Source: DAIPKP01 sp964539095
GTDB lineage: Bacteria; Synergistota; Synergistia; Synergistales; Aminiphilaceae
Length of the DNA: 6,083 bases
Direction of reading: 5' to 3'
NCBI GenBank assembly: GCA_964539095.1
Contig: CAZIFL010000065.1
Location: 1-6,083, forward strand
The position numbers and the translations under genes are program-made. Below are positions 1 to 4,980 of the stretch, piece after piece. The notes beneath the pieces were generated by a model. That model was not told the DNA's origin and searched no databases. It saw only the letters and a program-made list of their open reading frames with translations. How positions within the stretch are numbered: the first letter of the stretch is position 1; each line of letters opens with the position of its first letter.

Positions 1-48
1 GGGTAAGCCTTCTTTGTGGTCACAGTATCGAGCAGGAGCAGACTCTCC

Positions 49-456
49 TCACAAAGAGAGCCTCTCCCCTTCCCTGGCGGATCTCATCTCCCTATCTCGG
101 GGCGGCGAGGATAGCTCCCTGAAATCCTTCCTGTAGGGATACGCAGGATCAAGCCAATTCTGCAGGAGTAGCGGTACTCCCCTCCGGGAAAAGTCGGAGA
201 AGGAGAAGGGCTTTTTTTCCGGCTCTTCCTCCTTCGGGATCTCCATCTCCATCTGGGGAGCCTTTTCAGAGGATTCGTTTTTTAGCGGATCCGTTTCTCT
301 CTCTCTCGTGGCCGTGTTGCGGATCTCCTCCAGCTCTGCTTTGTGAACATAAGCCTTTTTCATCCCCACGGAAAGAGCATCAGCATATTTCTCGAACTCC
401 CCACGGTGCTCTTTAGCCCATCTATGAGCCCATTTCATCAGTTCAGACTTACTCAT
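49..456 (-). CDS. Hypothetical 135-aa helical, charged protein, last visible gene of the integrase operon
   Basis: I do not recognise a named family. The ATG at 456 is preceded by a purine-rich GGGAGGGGG and a closer GGAG, a plausible ribosome binding site. Residues 1-45 (MSKSELMKWAHRWAKEH...) are predicted helical, with a pattern of spaced basic and aromatic residues that reminds me of the short N-terminal helices in many phage and mobile-element proteins; that comparison is from memory. Residues 46-80 form a low-complexity acidic/lysine-rich linker (EMEIPKEEEPEKK). Residues 81-135 are rich in Arg, Pro and aromatics, with no membrane segment or signal peptide. It lies on the same strand as the recombinase and the two small ORFs at 533-878, with a 30-nt gap from the frame ending at 487, so it is probably co-transcribed as element cargo. 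Existence as a gene is fairly likely; function is unknown. Confidence 0.6.
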   Translation of the reverse strand: MSKSELMKWAHRWAKEHRGEFEKYADALSVGMKKAYVHKAELEEIRNTATRERETDPLKNESSEKAPQMEMEIPKEEEPEKKPFSFSDFSRRGVPLLLQNWLDPAYPYRKDFRELSSPPRDREMRSAREGERLSL

Positions 457-532
457 CTCCGTAACCCCCTCCCGAGTACGTTCTACTCACTTTTCGACCC
501 CGCCAGAACACGCAGGAGCGTCTCCCTTGCGG

Positions 533-643
533 TCACAGGTGTAGTTGCTCCTCTATCCCCCCGAATGCAGGAGAGAGGCTCTCAAAGGGCTTTACGGCGA
601 AATGGCAATTTCCCCAGTGTTTGCAACCCCTTAAGAGCCTCAT
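533..643 (-). CDS. Very small Cys/His-rich ORF (36 aa), possibly the 5' part of a frameshifted gene
   Basis: The ATG at 643 lies 7 nt after the TGA of the 75-aa gene (653-651). A GAGG sits six bases before the ATG, so spacing and ribosome binding site both favour real translation. The product begins MRLLRGCKHWGNCHF, with Cys7, His9, Cys13 and His14, a possible metal-binding hook, and ends at TGA 535-533. A different minus-strand frame continues past this stop as NYTCDRKGDAPACSGGVEK and ends with TGA at 489-487. It adds a second Cys pair (C-x8-C) but has no start codon of its own. Joining the frames near position 547 would give a protein of about 51 aa with four cysteines. The gene may therefore be frameshifted, mis-sequenced, or simply a 36-aa peptide. 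I do not know the family. Confidence 0.42.
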   Translation of the reverse strand: MRLLRGCKHWGNCHFAVKPFESLSPAFGGIEEQLHL

Positions 644-650
644 TTTCGCC

Positions 651-878
651 TCAAATCACCAAATACAGCATGAAGCAATCCGAATTGATCCCTTTGTGGC
701 GGACGGCGAAATACTCTCCTTCATCGAGGCGGATCTTCCACGAGAGATCCCCAGGGAGCAGGTGCAGATTCTCCGGTGCTCCTTCTTCGGAGATCCGGTA
801 AGCCCTGCGGATGGTCTCGTAGATCCCCAGGGTGTTCACAACATCATCAGGGACGGCGGCGAAATAGGATACTCTCAT
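651..878 (-). CDS. Hypothetical 75-aa protein coupled to the integrase gene
   Basis: The ATG at 878 follows the recombinase stop with only 2 nt between (TAG-TC-ATG). GGGGAAGG in the last codons of the recombinase gene serves as a ribosome binding site, so translation is probably coupled. The product is soluble, with no signal peptide or membrane helix. It starts MRVSYFAAVPDDVVNTLG, has a probable helix around residues 12-28 (VVNTLGIYETIRRAYRI), then a beta-rich half with LSWKIRLDEGEYFAVRHKG, and ends DCFMLYLVI. I recognise no domain. Its place directly after an integrase could suit a recombination directionality factor or another element accessory protein, but it lacks the obvious basic winged-helix look of an excisionase, so this is speculation. 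The tight packing makes a real gene likely. Confidence 0.6.
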   Translation of the reverse strand: MRVSYFAAVPDDVVNTLGIYETIRRAYRISEEGAPENLHLLPGDLSWKIRLDEGEYFAVRHKGINSDCFMLYLVI

Positions 879-880
879 GA

Positions 881-1810
881 CTACACCTTCCCCAGCTTCT
901 TTTTCTTCGGTATCAGGGCGTTCACCGGAGAGGCGTTAGCGTGGGCTTTCTGCAAATCCTCCATGCTCAAGGCAAGGTACTTTTGCGTCATGGCCAGCGT
1001 GCTATGTCCTAACATCTTCTGGAGGGAAAACACGTTCCCACCATTCCGCAGGAAGGAGAGAGCAAAGCAGTGTCGAAGCATGTAGGGCGTTATCTCTGCT
1101 CCGATCTTTTCCCCATACCCCTTTATGCGGTGGTTCCATGAGGAGGGGTACATGTGCTCCCCCGAGCAGGAGCAGAACACTGGCGAGCACTTCCACTCTT
1201 CCGGGCGAACTCTCAAGAGCTTTTGCAGAGCGTCAGCAGTGGTAGCTGAAAAGGGCATAGACCGCCGCTCCCGAGTTTTTGATGCGTGAGCCGGAATATG
1301 CACCACTAGAGAGGCCATGTCAATATCCGTTTCCATCAGGTTCAACGCTTCCCCAGGGCGAACACCGCAATCCATCTGGAGCAGTATCAAGGCTCTATCC
1401 CGCAGCCCTGCATAGGTAGTCACGTCGGGAACATCCAGAAGGGCTTTCAATGTGGAAGAGGAAATATCGACAACCCTCCCTTGTGCCTTCCTCTTCTTCA
1501 GCCCCATGAGGGGGTGACGCTCCCCAGGGAGAAGACCTTCAGCCATCAGCCAATCAAACCACACTTTCAAATATGCCAGTCGAAGATTATAGGTGCTGGG
1601 GTTTTCGTATCTGCTCAAGTACGCCATGACAGCCGGGCGTGGATTCTCCCACGCATCAGGGCATGAGCGGTAAAAGAACGATATGTGCTCCTGGTAATCC
1701 TTCAAGGTACGTGGTGCTCTTCCGTCAGCTCTTTTGAACGTCAAAAACTGCATCAGCAGTTCCTGCCAGGATAGCTTTTCATTCCGAACAATACGCACGA
1801 CATCTCCCAT
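881..1810 (-). CDS. Tyrosine recombinase / phage-type integrase (XerC/D-like)
   Basis: This is a 309-aa site-specific recombinase that cuts and rejoins DNA through a tyrosine nucleophile. Residues about 13-100 form the SAM-like core-binding domain (LSWQELLMQFLTFK...). Residues about 115-290 form the catalytic domain. Visible active-site residues are Arg151 (GVRPGEAL), Lys178 (HASKTRERR), Arg246 and His247 (TPYMLRHCFA), His269 (LGHST) and the nucleophile Tyr278 (TQKYLAL). The usual His of the H-x-x-R-H box is Tyr243, a conservative variant seen in some family members. Length is normal for XerC/D-like proteins; the C-terminus is lysine-rich (PKKKKLGKV). The start at 1810 is chosen for its AAGGAGG with an 8-nt spacer; the frame stays open to 1939, but that extension runs into the tRNA promoter. 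Location next to a tRNA operon and co-directional small hypothetical genes suggest an element integrase rather than the chromosomal dimer-resolving XerC or XerD. Confidence 0.93.
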   Translation of the reverse strand: MGDVVRIVRNEKLSWQELLMQFLTFKRADGRAPRTLKDYQEHISFFYRSCPDAWENPRPAVMAYLSRYENPSTYNLRLAYLKVWFDWLMAEGLLPGERHPLMGLKKRKAQGRVVDISSSTLKALLDVPDVTTYAGLRDRALILLQMDCGVRPGEALNLMETDIDMASLVVHIPAHASKTRERRSMPFSATTADALQKLLRVRPEEWKCSPVFCSCSGEHMYPSSWNHRIKGYGEKIGAEITPYMLRHCFALSFLRNGGNVFSLQKMLGHSTLAMTQKYLALSMEDLQKAHANASPVNALIPKKKKLGKV

Positions 1811-1818
1811 AATGTTTT

Positions 1819-1825
1819 CCTCCTT
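1819..1825 (-). promoter_or_regulatory. Strong Shine-Dalgarno that fixes the integrase start
   Basis: The minus strand reads AAGGAGG here, followed by 8 nt and then ATG at 1810. This near-perfect anti-16S match at ideal spacing decides for the 309-aa product over the in-frame start at 1939. Confidence 0.9.
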
Positions 1826-1924
1826 AGGTGGCTTACATTTCTTGAGGAGGAGGAAAAAGCCTTCACAAAAAACCCTCAATTCAGGAGCAACGGACTCGCC
1901 TTTTTCGAGGCTCTTTTTCAGGGC

Positions 1925-1952
1925 TTGACGTCCCCGCAAAAACCTGTAAAAT
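1925..1952 (+). promoter_or_regulatory. Sigma70-type promoter of the tRNA operon
   Basis: TTGACG (1925-1930) is followed by a 16-bp spacer and TAAAAT (1947-1952), with TG directly before the -10 box. Transcription would start near 1959, about 30 nt before tRNA-Lys. It is the only strong promoter in the gap between the integrase and the tRNA genes. Confidence 0.8.
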
Positions 1953-1956
1953 GTCT

Positions 1957-1989
1957 TCCTGCGGGAACGAAAAGTCCCCTTTTGCAGGA
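1957..1989 (+). repeat. Interrupted inverted repeat in the tRNA-Lys 5' leader
   Basis: TCCTGCGGGA (1957-1966) is matched in inverse by TCCC (1975-1978) and GCAGGA (1984-1989), with five unpaired bases (CTTTT) between the two right-hand parts and an 8-nt centre. It lies between the inferred transcription start and the first base of the mature tRNA. It could be a leader stem trimmed during tRNA maturation, or a recombinase core site at the element edge. No T-tract follows, so it is not a terminator. Confidence 0.45.
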
Positions 1990-2065
1990 GAGTCGTTAGC
2001 TCAGTTGGCAGAGCACCGGACTTTTAATCCGGGTGTCCTGGGTTCAAGTCCCAGACGACTCACCA
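1990..2065 (+). tRNA. tRNA-Lys (anticodon TTT)
   Basis: This is a complete 76-nt cloverleaf. The acceptor stem pairs GAGTCGT with ACGACTC, the anticodon stem pairs CCGGA with TCCGG around loop CTTTTAA (anticodon at 2023-2025), and the T arm is CTGGG-TTCAAGT-CCCAG. The discriminator is A and CCA is encoded. It is the first gene of a three-tRNA operon and lies next to the integrase edge; the structure is intact. Confidence 0.97.
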
Positions 2066-2072
2066 TGCTAGC

Positions 2073-2148
2073 GGTCCCATCGTCTAGTGGTCTAGGACAC
2101 AGCCCTTTCAAGGCTGCGGCACGGGTTCAAATCCCGTTGGGACCGCCA
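2073..2148 (+). tRNA. tRNA-Glu (anticodon TTC)
   Basis: This is a complete 76-nt cloverleaf. The acceptor stem pairs GGTCCCA with TGGGACC, the anticodon stem pairs CAGCC with GGCTG around CTTTCAA (anticodon 2107-2109), and the T arm is ACGGG-TTCAAAT-CCCGT. The discriminator is G and CCA is encoded. It follows tRNA-Lys after only 7 nt, so the two are co-transcribed. Confidence 0.97.
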
Positions 2149-2157
2149 TTTTTTATT

Positions 2158-2233
2158 GCCAGCGTAGCTCAGTTGGTAGAGCAGCGCACTCGTAATGCGC
2201 AGGTCAACGGTTCGAGTCCGTTCGCTGGCTCCA
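2158..2233 (+). tRNA. tRNA-Thr (anticodon CGT)
   Basis: This is a complete 76-nt cloverleaf. The acceptor stem pairs GCCAGCG with CGCTGGC, the anticodon stem pairs GCGCA with TGCGC around CTCGTAA (anticodon 2191-2193, reading ACG codons), and the T arm contains TTCGAGT. The discriminator is T and CCA is encoded. It follows tRNA-Glu after 9 nt and is the last tRNA of the operon. Confidence 0.96.
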
Positions 2234-2351
2234 GAGATAGCGAAGCCTCAGGTGCGTTTACAGCTTGGGGCGTTCTTTTTCGGGATCTCCCTGGGGTTGT
2301 TGCGTGTAATAAAGAGAAAACGCTATTTAGCATAATAAATACAAAAAATAA

Positions 2352-2383
2352 AACCTCAGGACGAAATGTCTGGGGTTTTTTTT
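2352..2383 (+). terminator. Intrinsic terminator of the tRNA operon
   Basis: AACCTCAGGAC (2352-2362) pairs with GTCTGGGGTT (2368-2377) around the GAAAT loop, with one bulged G and one T-G wobble. It is followed by a run of eight T (2376-2383). The A-rich sequence on the left side could also allow termination of minus-strand transcripts. Confidence 0.9.
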
Positions 2384-2478
2384 CGTTCCTGGGGCTTTCT
2401 TTACGGAGGCACAAGGGATCTTTCTTAATAGAGAGTGCGGCGATTGGTTGCCATGTGTATCGGAGGCTTTCTTCATGA

Positions 2479-2508
2479 TTGTGAGGAAGGGTTGAAAAAG
2501 GGTACAAT
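2479..2508 (+). promoter_or_regulatory. Possible promoter, distal, for the YkuD-fold gene
   Basis: TTGTGA, an 18-bp spacer, and TACAAT. The -10 box is good and the -35 box moderate. It would give a leader of about 75 nt before the gene. Confidence 0.4.
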
Positions 2509-2536
2509 GGCGGAGATTTTTTTGCGGTATTCCTTG

Positions 2537-2564
2537 TTGTCGTCCCGCATAGTTCAGGTATACT
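2537..2564 (+). promoter_or_regulatory. Probable promoter, proximal, for the YkuD-fold gene
   Basis: TTGTCG (2537-2542), a 16-bp spacer, and TATACT (2559-2564). Transcription would begin near 2571, giving a short leader that contains the ribosome binding site AAAAGGG at 2582-2588. Confidence 0.5.
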
Positions 2565-2592
2565 GGAGGAGAAAAACCGAGAAAAGGGATTG

Positions 2593-3348
2593 ATGTGTAT
2601 GCGAAAAAAATACCGTGTTCGTCGGCCGAGAGTACGTTTTGGCCCCGTTCTTTTTCCTCTCGTTTCGATACTTCTCCTGGTGGGGACGGTGTACGGCTGG
2701 ATGAGCTTTATCCGTTCCTCCTCCCAGGGATTTGGAGACTCGCAGAATTTCAAAGAGGTGATTGTGACAGATTCGGGGGATGATGCAACCGGTGCCTTTC
2801 TTGAGGAGGAGTCCTCTCATGTTCCGTTAGTGCCGGATTCTGCGGTGCCTCTGGTGGCGGTCCCCGGAGGCGATGGGGTGAGCGCTCAGGGAAGACCCGA
2901 TGGAAGAATTACCGCTCTTCCCGAGGGGTTTGGAGTGATCCCGGATGGAAAGTGGATTCTAGTGGATAAGAGTGCTATGCATCTCATGCTCTGCGAGGGA
3001 TCGCGGATAGTGGCTACCTATCCCGTGGGTATTGGTGCAAATGCAGGGAACAAAGAACAGCCAGGGGATAAGCGTACTCCCGAGGGGCGCTTTTCCATCG
3101 AAAATGTCCATGATTCCAGCGCCTGGACCCACGACTACAAAGATGGCCGGGGGCCTGTAAAAGGAGTATATGGTCCCTGGTTTCTGCGGTTACGTATGTC
3201 CTGGTCCGGTTTGGGGATCATGGGAACACCGGATCCGAGCCTTGTGGGGAAACGCAGTACCCGAGGTTCCATACGCATGCTGAACGACGATATCCGTGCT
3301 CTTAAGGATCATGTAAAAGTAGGAACCGTGGTGGTCATTATTCCCTAA
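2593..3348 (+). CDS. Membrane-anchored YkuD-fold (L,D-transpeptidase-like) protein with altered catalytic motif
   Basis: The 251-aa product has a basic N-terminus (RKKYRVRRPRVRF), one membrane helix at about residues 18-37, a variable acidic linker (about 40-115), and a C-terminal YkuD domain (about 119-251). YkuD enzymes make 3-3 peptidoglycan crosslinks or attach proteins to the wall through a catalytic cysteine. Family landmarks are clear: KWILVDKSAMHLMLCEG, the TYPVGIG strand, GDKRTPEGRFSI, and a C-terminal VKVGTVVVIIP. The active-site block aligns without gaps to the family consensus, but His of HGT is Met210, His of SHGC is Arg224, and the nucleophile Cys is Ser226 (MGTPDPSLVG...STRGSIRM). 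The protein is therefore probably not a normal transpeptidase and may bind peptidoglycan or act structurally. The ATG at 2593 is 4 nt from AAAAGGG; the ATG at 2599 and TTG at 2590 are alternatives. An LmeA-like exported protein follows on the same strand. Confidence 0.88.
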   Translation: MCMRKKYRVRRPRVRFGPVLFPLVSILLLVGTVYGWMSFIRSSSQGFGDSQNFKEVIVTDSGDDATGAFLEEESSHVPLVPDSAVPLVAVPGGDGVSAQGRPDGRITALPEGFGVIPDGKWILVDKSAMHLMLCEGSRIVATYPVGIGANAGNKEQPGDKRTPEGRFSIENVHDSSAWTHDYKDGRGPVKGVYGPWFLRLRMSWSGLGIMGTPDPSLVGKRSTRGSIRMLNDDIRALKDHVKVGTVVVIIP

Positions 3349-3355
3349 AGCAGTT

Positions 3356-3373
3356 GGAGAGCTTTCCCTCTCC
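3356..3373 (+). repeat. Small hairpin after the YkuD-fold gene
   Basis: GGAGAG and CTCTCC pair around CTTTCC, starting 8 nt after the stop codon. No T-tract follows, so this is not a standard intrinsic terminator; it may stabilise a 3' end or be chance in a purine/pyrimidine-rich stretch. Confidence 0.35.
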
Positions 3374-3389
3374 CTGCCTGGTGCTTGCA

Positions 3390-3417
3390 TTGGTTGTATC
3401 ATGAAAGGCGATAGGAT
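3390..3417 (+). promoter_or_regulatory. Weak promoter-like sequence before the LmeA-like gene
   Basis: TTGGTT, a 16-bp spacer, and TAGGAT precede the gene by about 45 nt. Both boxes are imperfect, so read-through from the upstream YkuD-fold gene is an equal possibility. Confidence 0.25.
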
Positions 3418-3462
3418 CTTTTTTGGTAGCCCTTCGGAGATGGGAGAGAGGAGAATCTATTT

Positions 3463-4272
3463 ATGGAGTGTGGCTGTGATAAGAGCTTTTTCCGCGGGTT
3501 TTGTCGCAGGATGATGTTGGTTGTGCCTTTTCTTTGTGGAGTGCTGGTTTTTCTCTCTCTTTTTCCCCTCGCTCTCCCCTGTGAAGGAGCCCCCTCTCCC
3601 GAGGAGATGCTCTTCTCCCACATGAAGAAAATTTTTGCTCCGGAGTCCATGGAGATGATTTTGGATGCCCCCATAGAGTCTGATGGAAGTCTGCGGCGCA
3701 TGTATCTGCGTATTCAGGGAGCTTCTTTCTCGGGATTTCGTGTGCAGGAGATTGCAGGGGAGTTTACCTTTCTTCGTCTCCCTCCGCTGAAAGATTGGGG
3801 ATTCGAGGGGGAGAATCTCGAAATACAGGAGGCTCTAGCGGTCTATTTTACTGCGAGGGTTCTTGAGGAGGATATTAACAGCTATCTTCTGGGCAAGACG
3901 CTCAACCTTGAAAATTCCGAGTGGCGGGATGTGCACTGCCGTCTCTTCTCCGGGGGAATCCACGCCACCGCCCGGGCGGACCTTATGCTGAGCGGCAATG
4001 TGCGGGCGGTGGTGGATCTTCGGGGTGTTTTCCGGCTTCGGGAGGGGAACCAGGTTTTCCTTGAGGATACGGTGTTCTCCGTAAACGGAGGGGAGAAGGA
4101 GATCGGCGCGGTCGAAGAAGCTTTGCGGGAGATGCAGCCCATTATCGACTTTCGGGAGCTTCCCTTTCCCGTGCGGGTGCATAGCCTGACCCTTTCCGAA
4201 GGGGTTATGGATTTTGCTACCCGGATACCGCCGAAGGCGTTTTCCGGTTTTTTTTCTCGGAGCCTTCACTAG
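3463..4272 (+). CDS. Exported LmeA / DUF2993-like putative lipid-binding protein
   Basis: The 269-aa product has a signal sequence: basic n-region (FFRGFCRR), hydrophobic core at about residues 17-39 (MMLVVPFLCGVLVFLSLFPL), and likely cleavage shortly after GA43. The mature part is beta-rich with no further membrane helix. The order of motifs resembles the LmeA/DUF2993 family: a first amphipathic repeat (RMYLRIQGASFSGFRVQE), an 'ARVLEEDINSYL' helix, then WRDVHCRLFSGGIHATARAD, a further long beta stretch, and a final VHSLTLSEGVMDFATRIPP strand. Members are thought to bind phospholipid-like molecules in the envelope. Cys40 does not sit in a proper lipobox, so a lipoprotein is unlikely. AGGAG (3449-3453) lies 9 nt before the ATG. 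It follows the YkuD-fold gene by 114 nt, suggesting a shared envelope role. Family assignment is by pattern recognition; the ligand is unknown. Confidence 0.68.
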   Translation: MECGCDKSFFRGFCRRMMLVVPFLCGVLVFLSLFPLALPCEGAPSPEEMLFSHMKKIFAPESMEMILDAPIESDGSLRRMYLRIQGASFSGFRVQEIAGEFTFLRLPPLKDWGFEGENLEIQEALAVYFTARVLEEDINSYLLGKTLNLENSEWRDVHCRLFSGGIHATARADLMLSGNVRAVVDLRGVFRLREGNQVFLEDTVFSVNGGEKEIGAVEEALREMQPIIDFRELPFPVRVHSLTLSEGVMDFATRIPPKAFSGFFSRSLH

Positions 4273-4355
4273 AAGGTTTGCTTCCTGCGAAATGCGAGGA
4301 GATTCGAAGAAGCTCACAAATTTTGCTGGAGTTCGTTTTTCCGAAGTCTTGAGAG

Positions 4356-4399
4356 AGACCTGTGCAGCTAATTTTCATCAAAATTAGCTGCACAGGTCT
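4356..4399. repeat. Perfect 20-bp inverted repeat between convergent genes
   Basis: The left arm at 4356-4375 (inner 19 nt GACCTGTGCAGCTAATTTT) is exactly repeated in inverse at 4380-4399, with a 4-nt CATC loop. The right arm covers the stop and last codons of the minus-strand YbaK-like gene. It lies where the LmeA-like gene and the YbaK-like gene converge, so a bidirectional transcript end is the simplest reading. It is not a textbook terminator: neither strand has a T-tract directly after the stem, and the A/T part is at the loop side. Confidence 0.85.
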
Positions 4400-4854
4400 G
4401 CGATTTTTCCGCCGGTGATCCGCAGAAGTTCCTCCGGGGGGAGCAGGATCTGGGCTCCTCGGATTCCCGCACTGAAGGCAATAACCGAAAAGTTCAGCGC
4501 CGAGATGTCGAGAAAGAGGGGATAGTTTTTCTTCATCCCCAGGGGGGAGCAGCCTCCCCGCTGGTACCCTGTAAGGGGGAGAATTTCTTTTGTGGGTACG
4601 AGTTCCGCTTTTTTATGGCCTCCGAGAGCCGCAAGCTTTTTGAGATCCAGCTCTCCATCTCCCCGAAGGCAGGCTATGACGATGCTCTTATCGCTGTTGC
4701 GGGCCACCAGGGTTTTGAAGACCTGCTCCGGGGGCATGCCGATTTTGGCGGCCACGTAGGGGGCGCTCAGGTCCTCGGAATCCACGGGGTAGCTCCGATA
4801 ATCGTAGGGAATGCCCTCTCGGTCGAGAAGGCGCATGGCGTTGGTTTTTTTCAC
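4384..4854 (-). CDS. ybaK: YbaK/EbsC-type Cys-tRNA(Pro) deacylase
   Basis: The 156-aa product is a single-domain aminoacyl-tRNA editing protein that hydrolyses cysteine (and possibly other small amino acids) mischarged onto tRNA-Pro, acting in trans in the cytoplasm. Length is typical. Visible hallmarks are a Tyr near residue 22, the catalytic-pocket Lys47 in EQVFKTLVA, GELDLKKLAALGGHKKAE, the signature GYQRGGCSPLGMKK at 96-109, and the C-terminal SAGIRGAQILLPPEELL. The start is GTG at 4854, preceded on the minus strand by AAAGGAG with an 8-nt spacer. The stop lies within a perfect palindrome shared with the converging upstream neighbour. It is divergent from the threonine dehydratase gene, with about 126 bp between starts. 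The exact substrate within the YbaK/ProX superfamily cannot be fixed from sequence alone. Confidence 0.9.
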   Translation of the reverse strand: MKKTNAMRLLDREGIPYDYRSYPVDSEDLSAPYVAAKIGMPPEQVFKTLVARNSDKSIVIACLRGDGELDLKKLAALGGHKKAELVPTKEILPLTGYQRGGCSPLGMKKNYPLFLDISALNFSVIAFSAGIRGAQILLPPEELLRITGGKIADLCS

Positions 4855-4918
4855 GGGGATCTCTCCTTTTTCCGTTTATGATACGAACAAGAGGATGTCG
4901 CGCTATTGTAGAACGAAG

Positions 4919-4954
4919 AGCCTTCCGGCGCAAAAGAAATTTTGCCGGAAGGCT
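4919..4954 (+). promoter_or_regulatory. Strong hairpin in the leader of the threonine dehydratase gene
   Basis: AGCCTTCCGGC (4919-4929) pairs perfectly with GCCGGAAGGCT (4944-4954). The 14-nt loop can pair further through AAAA and TTTT. It ends 26 nt before the ATG. No T-tract follows on the plus strand, so it is not a simple attenuator; on the minus strand a moderately T-rich sequence follows. It could be a leader structure, protein-binding site, or a relic of a terminator. Confidence 0.6.
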
Positions 4955-4980
4955 GCCGCATGGAGATTCGAGGGGGAGTT

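Larger units (their letters stand above)
2234..2592. other. Intergenic stretch between the tRNA operon and the YkuD-fold gene
   Basis: These 359 bases contain no confident gene. They hold an A/T-rich tail of the tRNA transcript, the intrinsic terminator at 2352-2383, two promoter-like sequences (2479-2508 and 2537-2564), and a possible 46-codon ORF (2453-2593). I see no further tRNA, repeat or recombination site. Confidence 0.6.

Noticed and set aside
1885..1917. GCCT...AGGC hairpin followed by TCTTTTT as a terminator upstream of the tRNA operon
   Set aside because: Only a 4-bp stem, too weak to support, and no plus-strand gene ends there.
1811..1939. 43-residue N-terminal extension of the recombinase from an in-frame start at 1939
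   Set aside because: It overlaps the tRNA promoter and has no good ribosome binding site, whereas the start at 1810 has AAGGAGG at 8-nt spacing and fits the family's usual length.
566..1992. Ten-base direct repeat TGCAGGAGAG at 566-575 and at 1983-1992, touching the tRNA-Lys 5' end, as attachment sites
   Set aside because: A 10-base match between stretches of this size is expected by chance, and the left copy lies inside the integrase operon rather than at a plausible element end.
1951..2478. Long plus-strand reading frame across the tRNA cluster
   Set aside because: It runs through three intact tRNA genes and a terminator; translation is an artefact.
2169..2753. Long minus-strand reading frame across tRNA-Thr and into the YkuD-fold gene
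   Set aside because: It is antisense to a tRNA, a terminator and a well-supported gene, and its composition is not protein-like.
4384..4854. Gln135 in the YbaK-like protein at a position that is Asp in the Haemophilus protein, taken as loss of an active residue
   Set aside because: From memory, Gln is common at this place (RGxQ) in many bacterial EbsC-type homologues, so it is probably normal variation.
4942..4980. Upstream TTG start for the threonine dehydratase
   Set aside because: The TTG lies in the loop/right arm of the leader hairpin and has no ribosome binding site; ATG 4981 follows AGGGGGAG.
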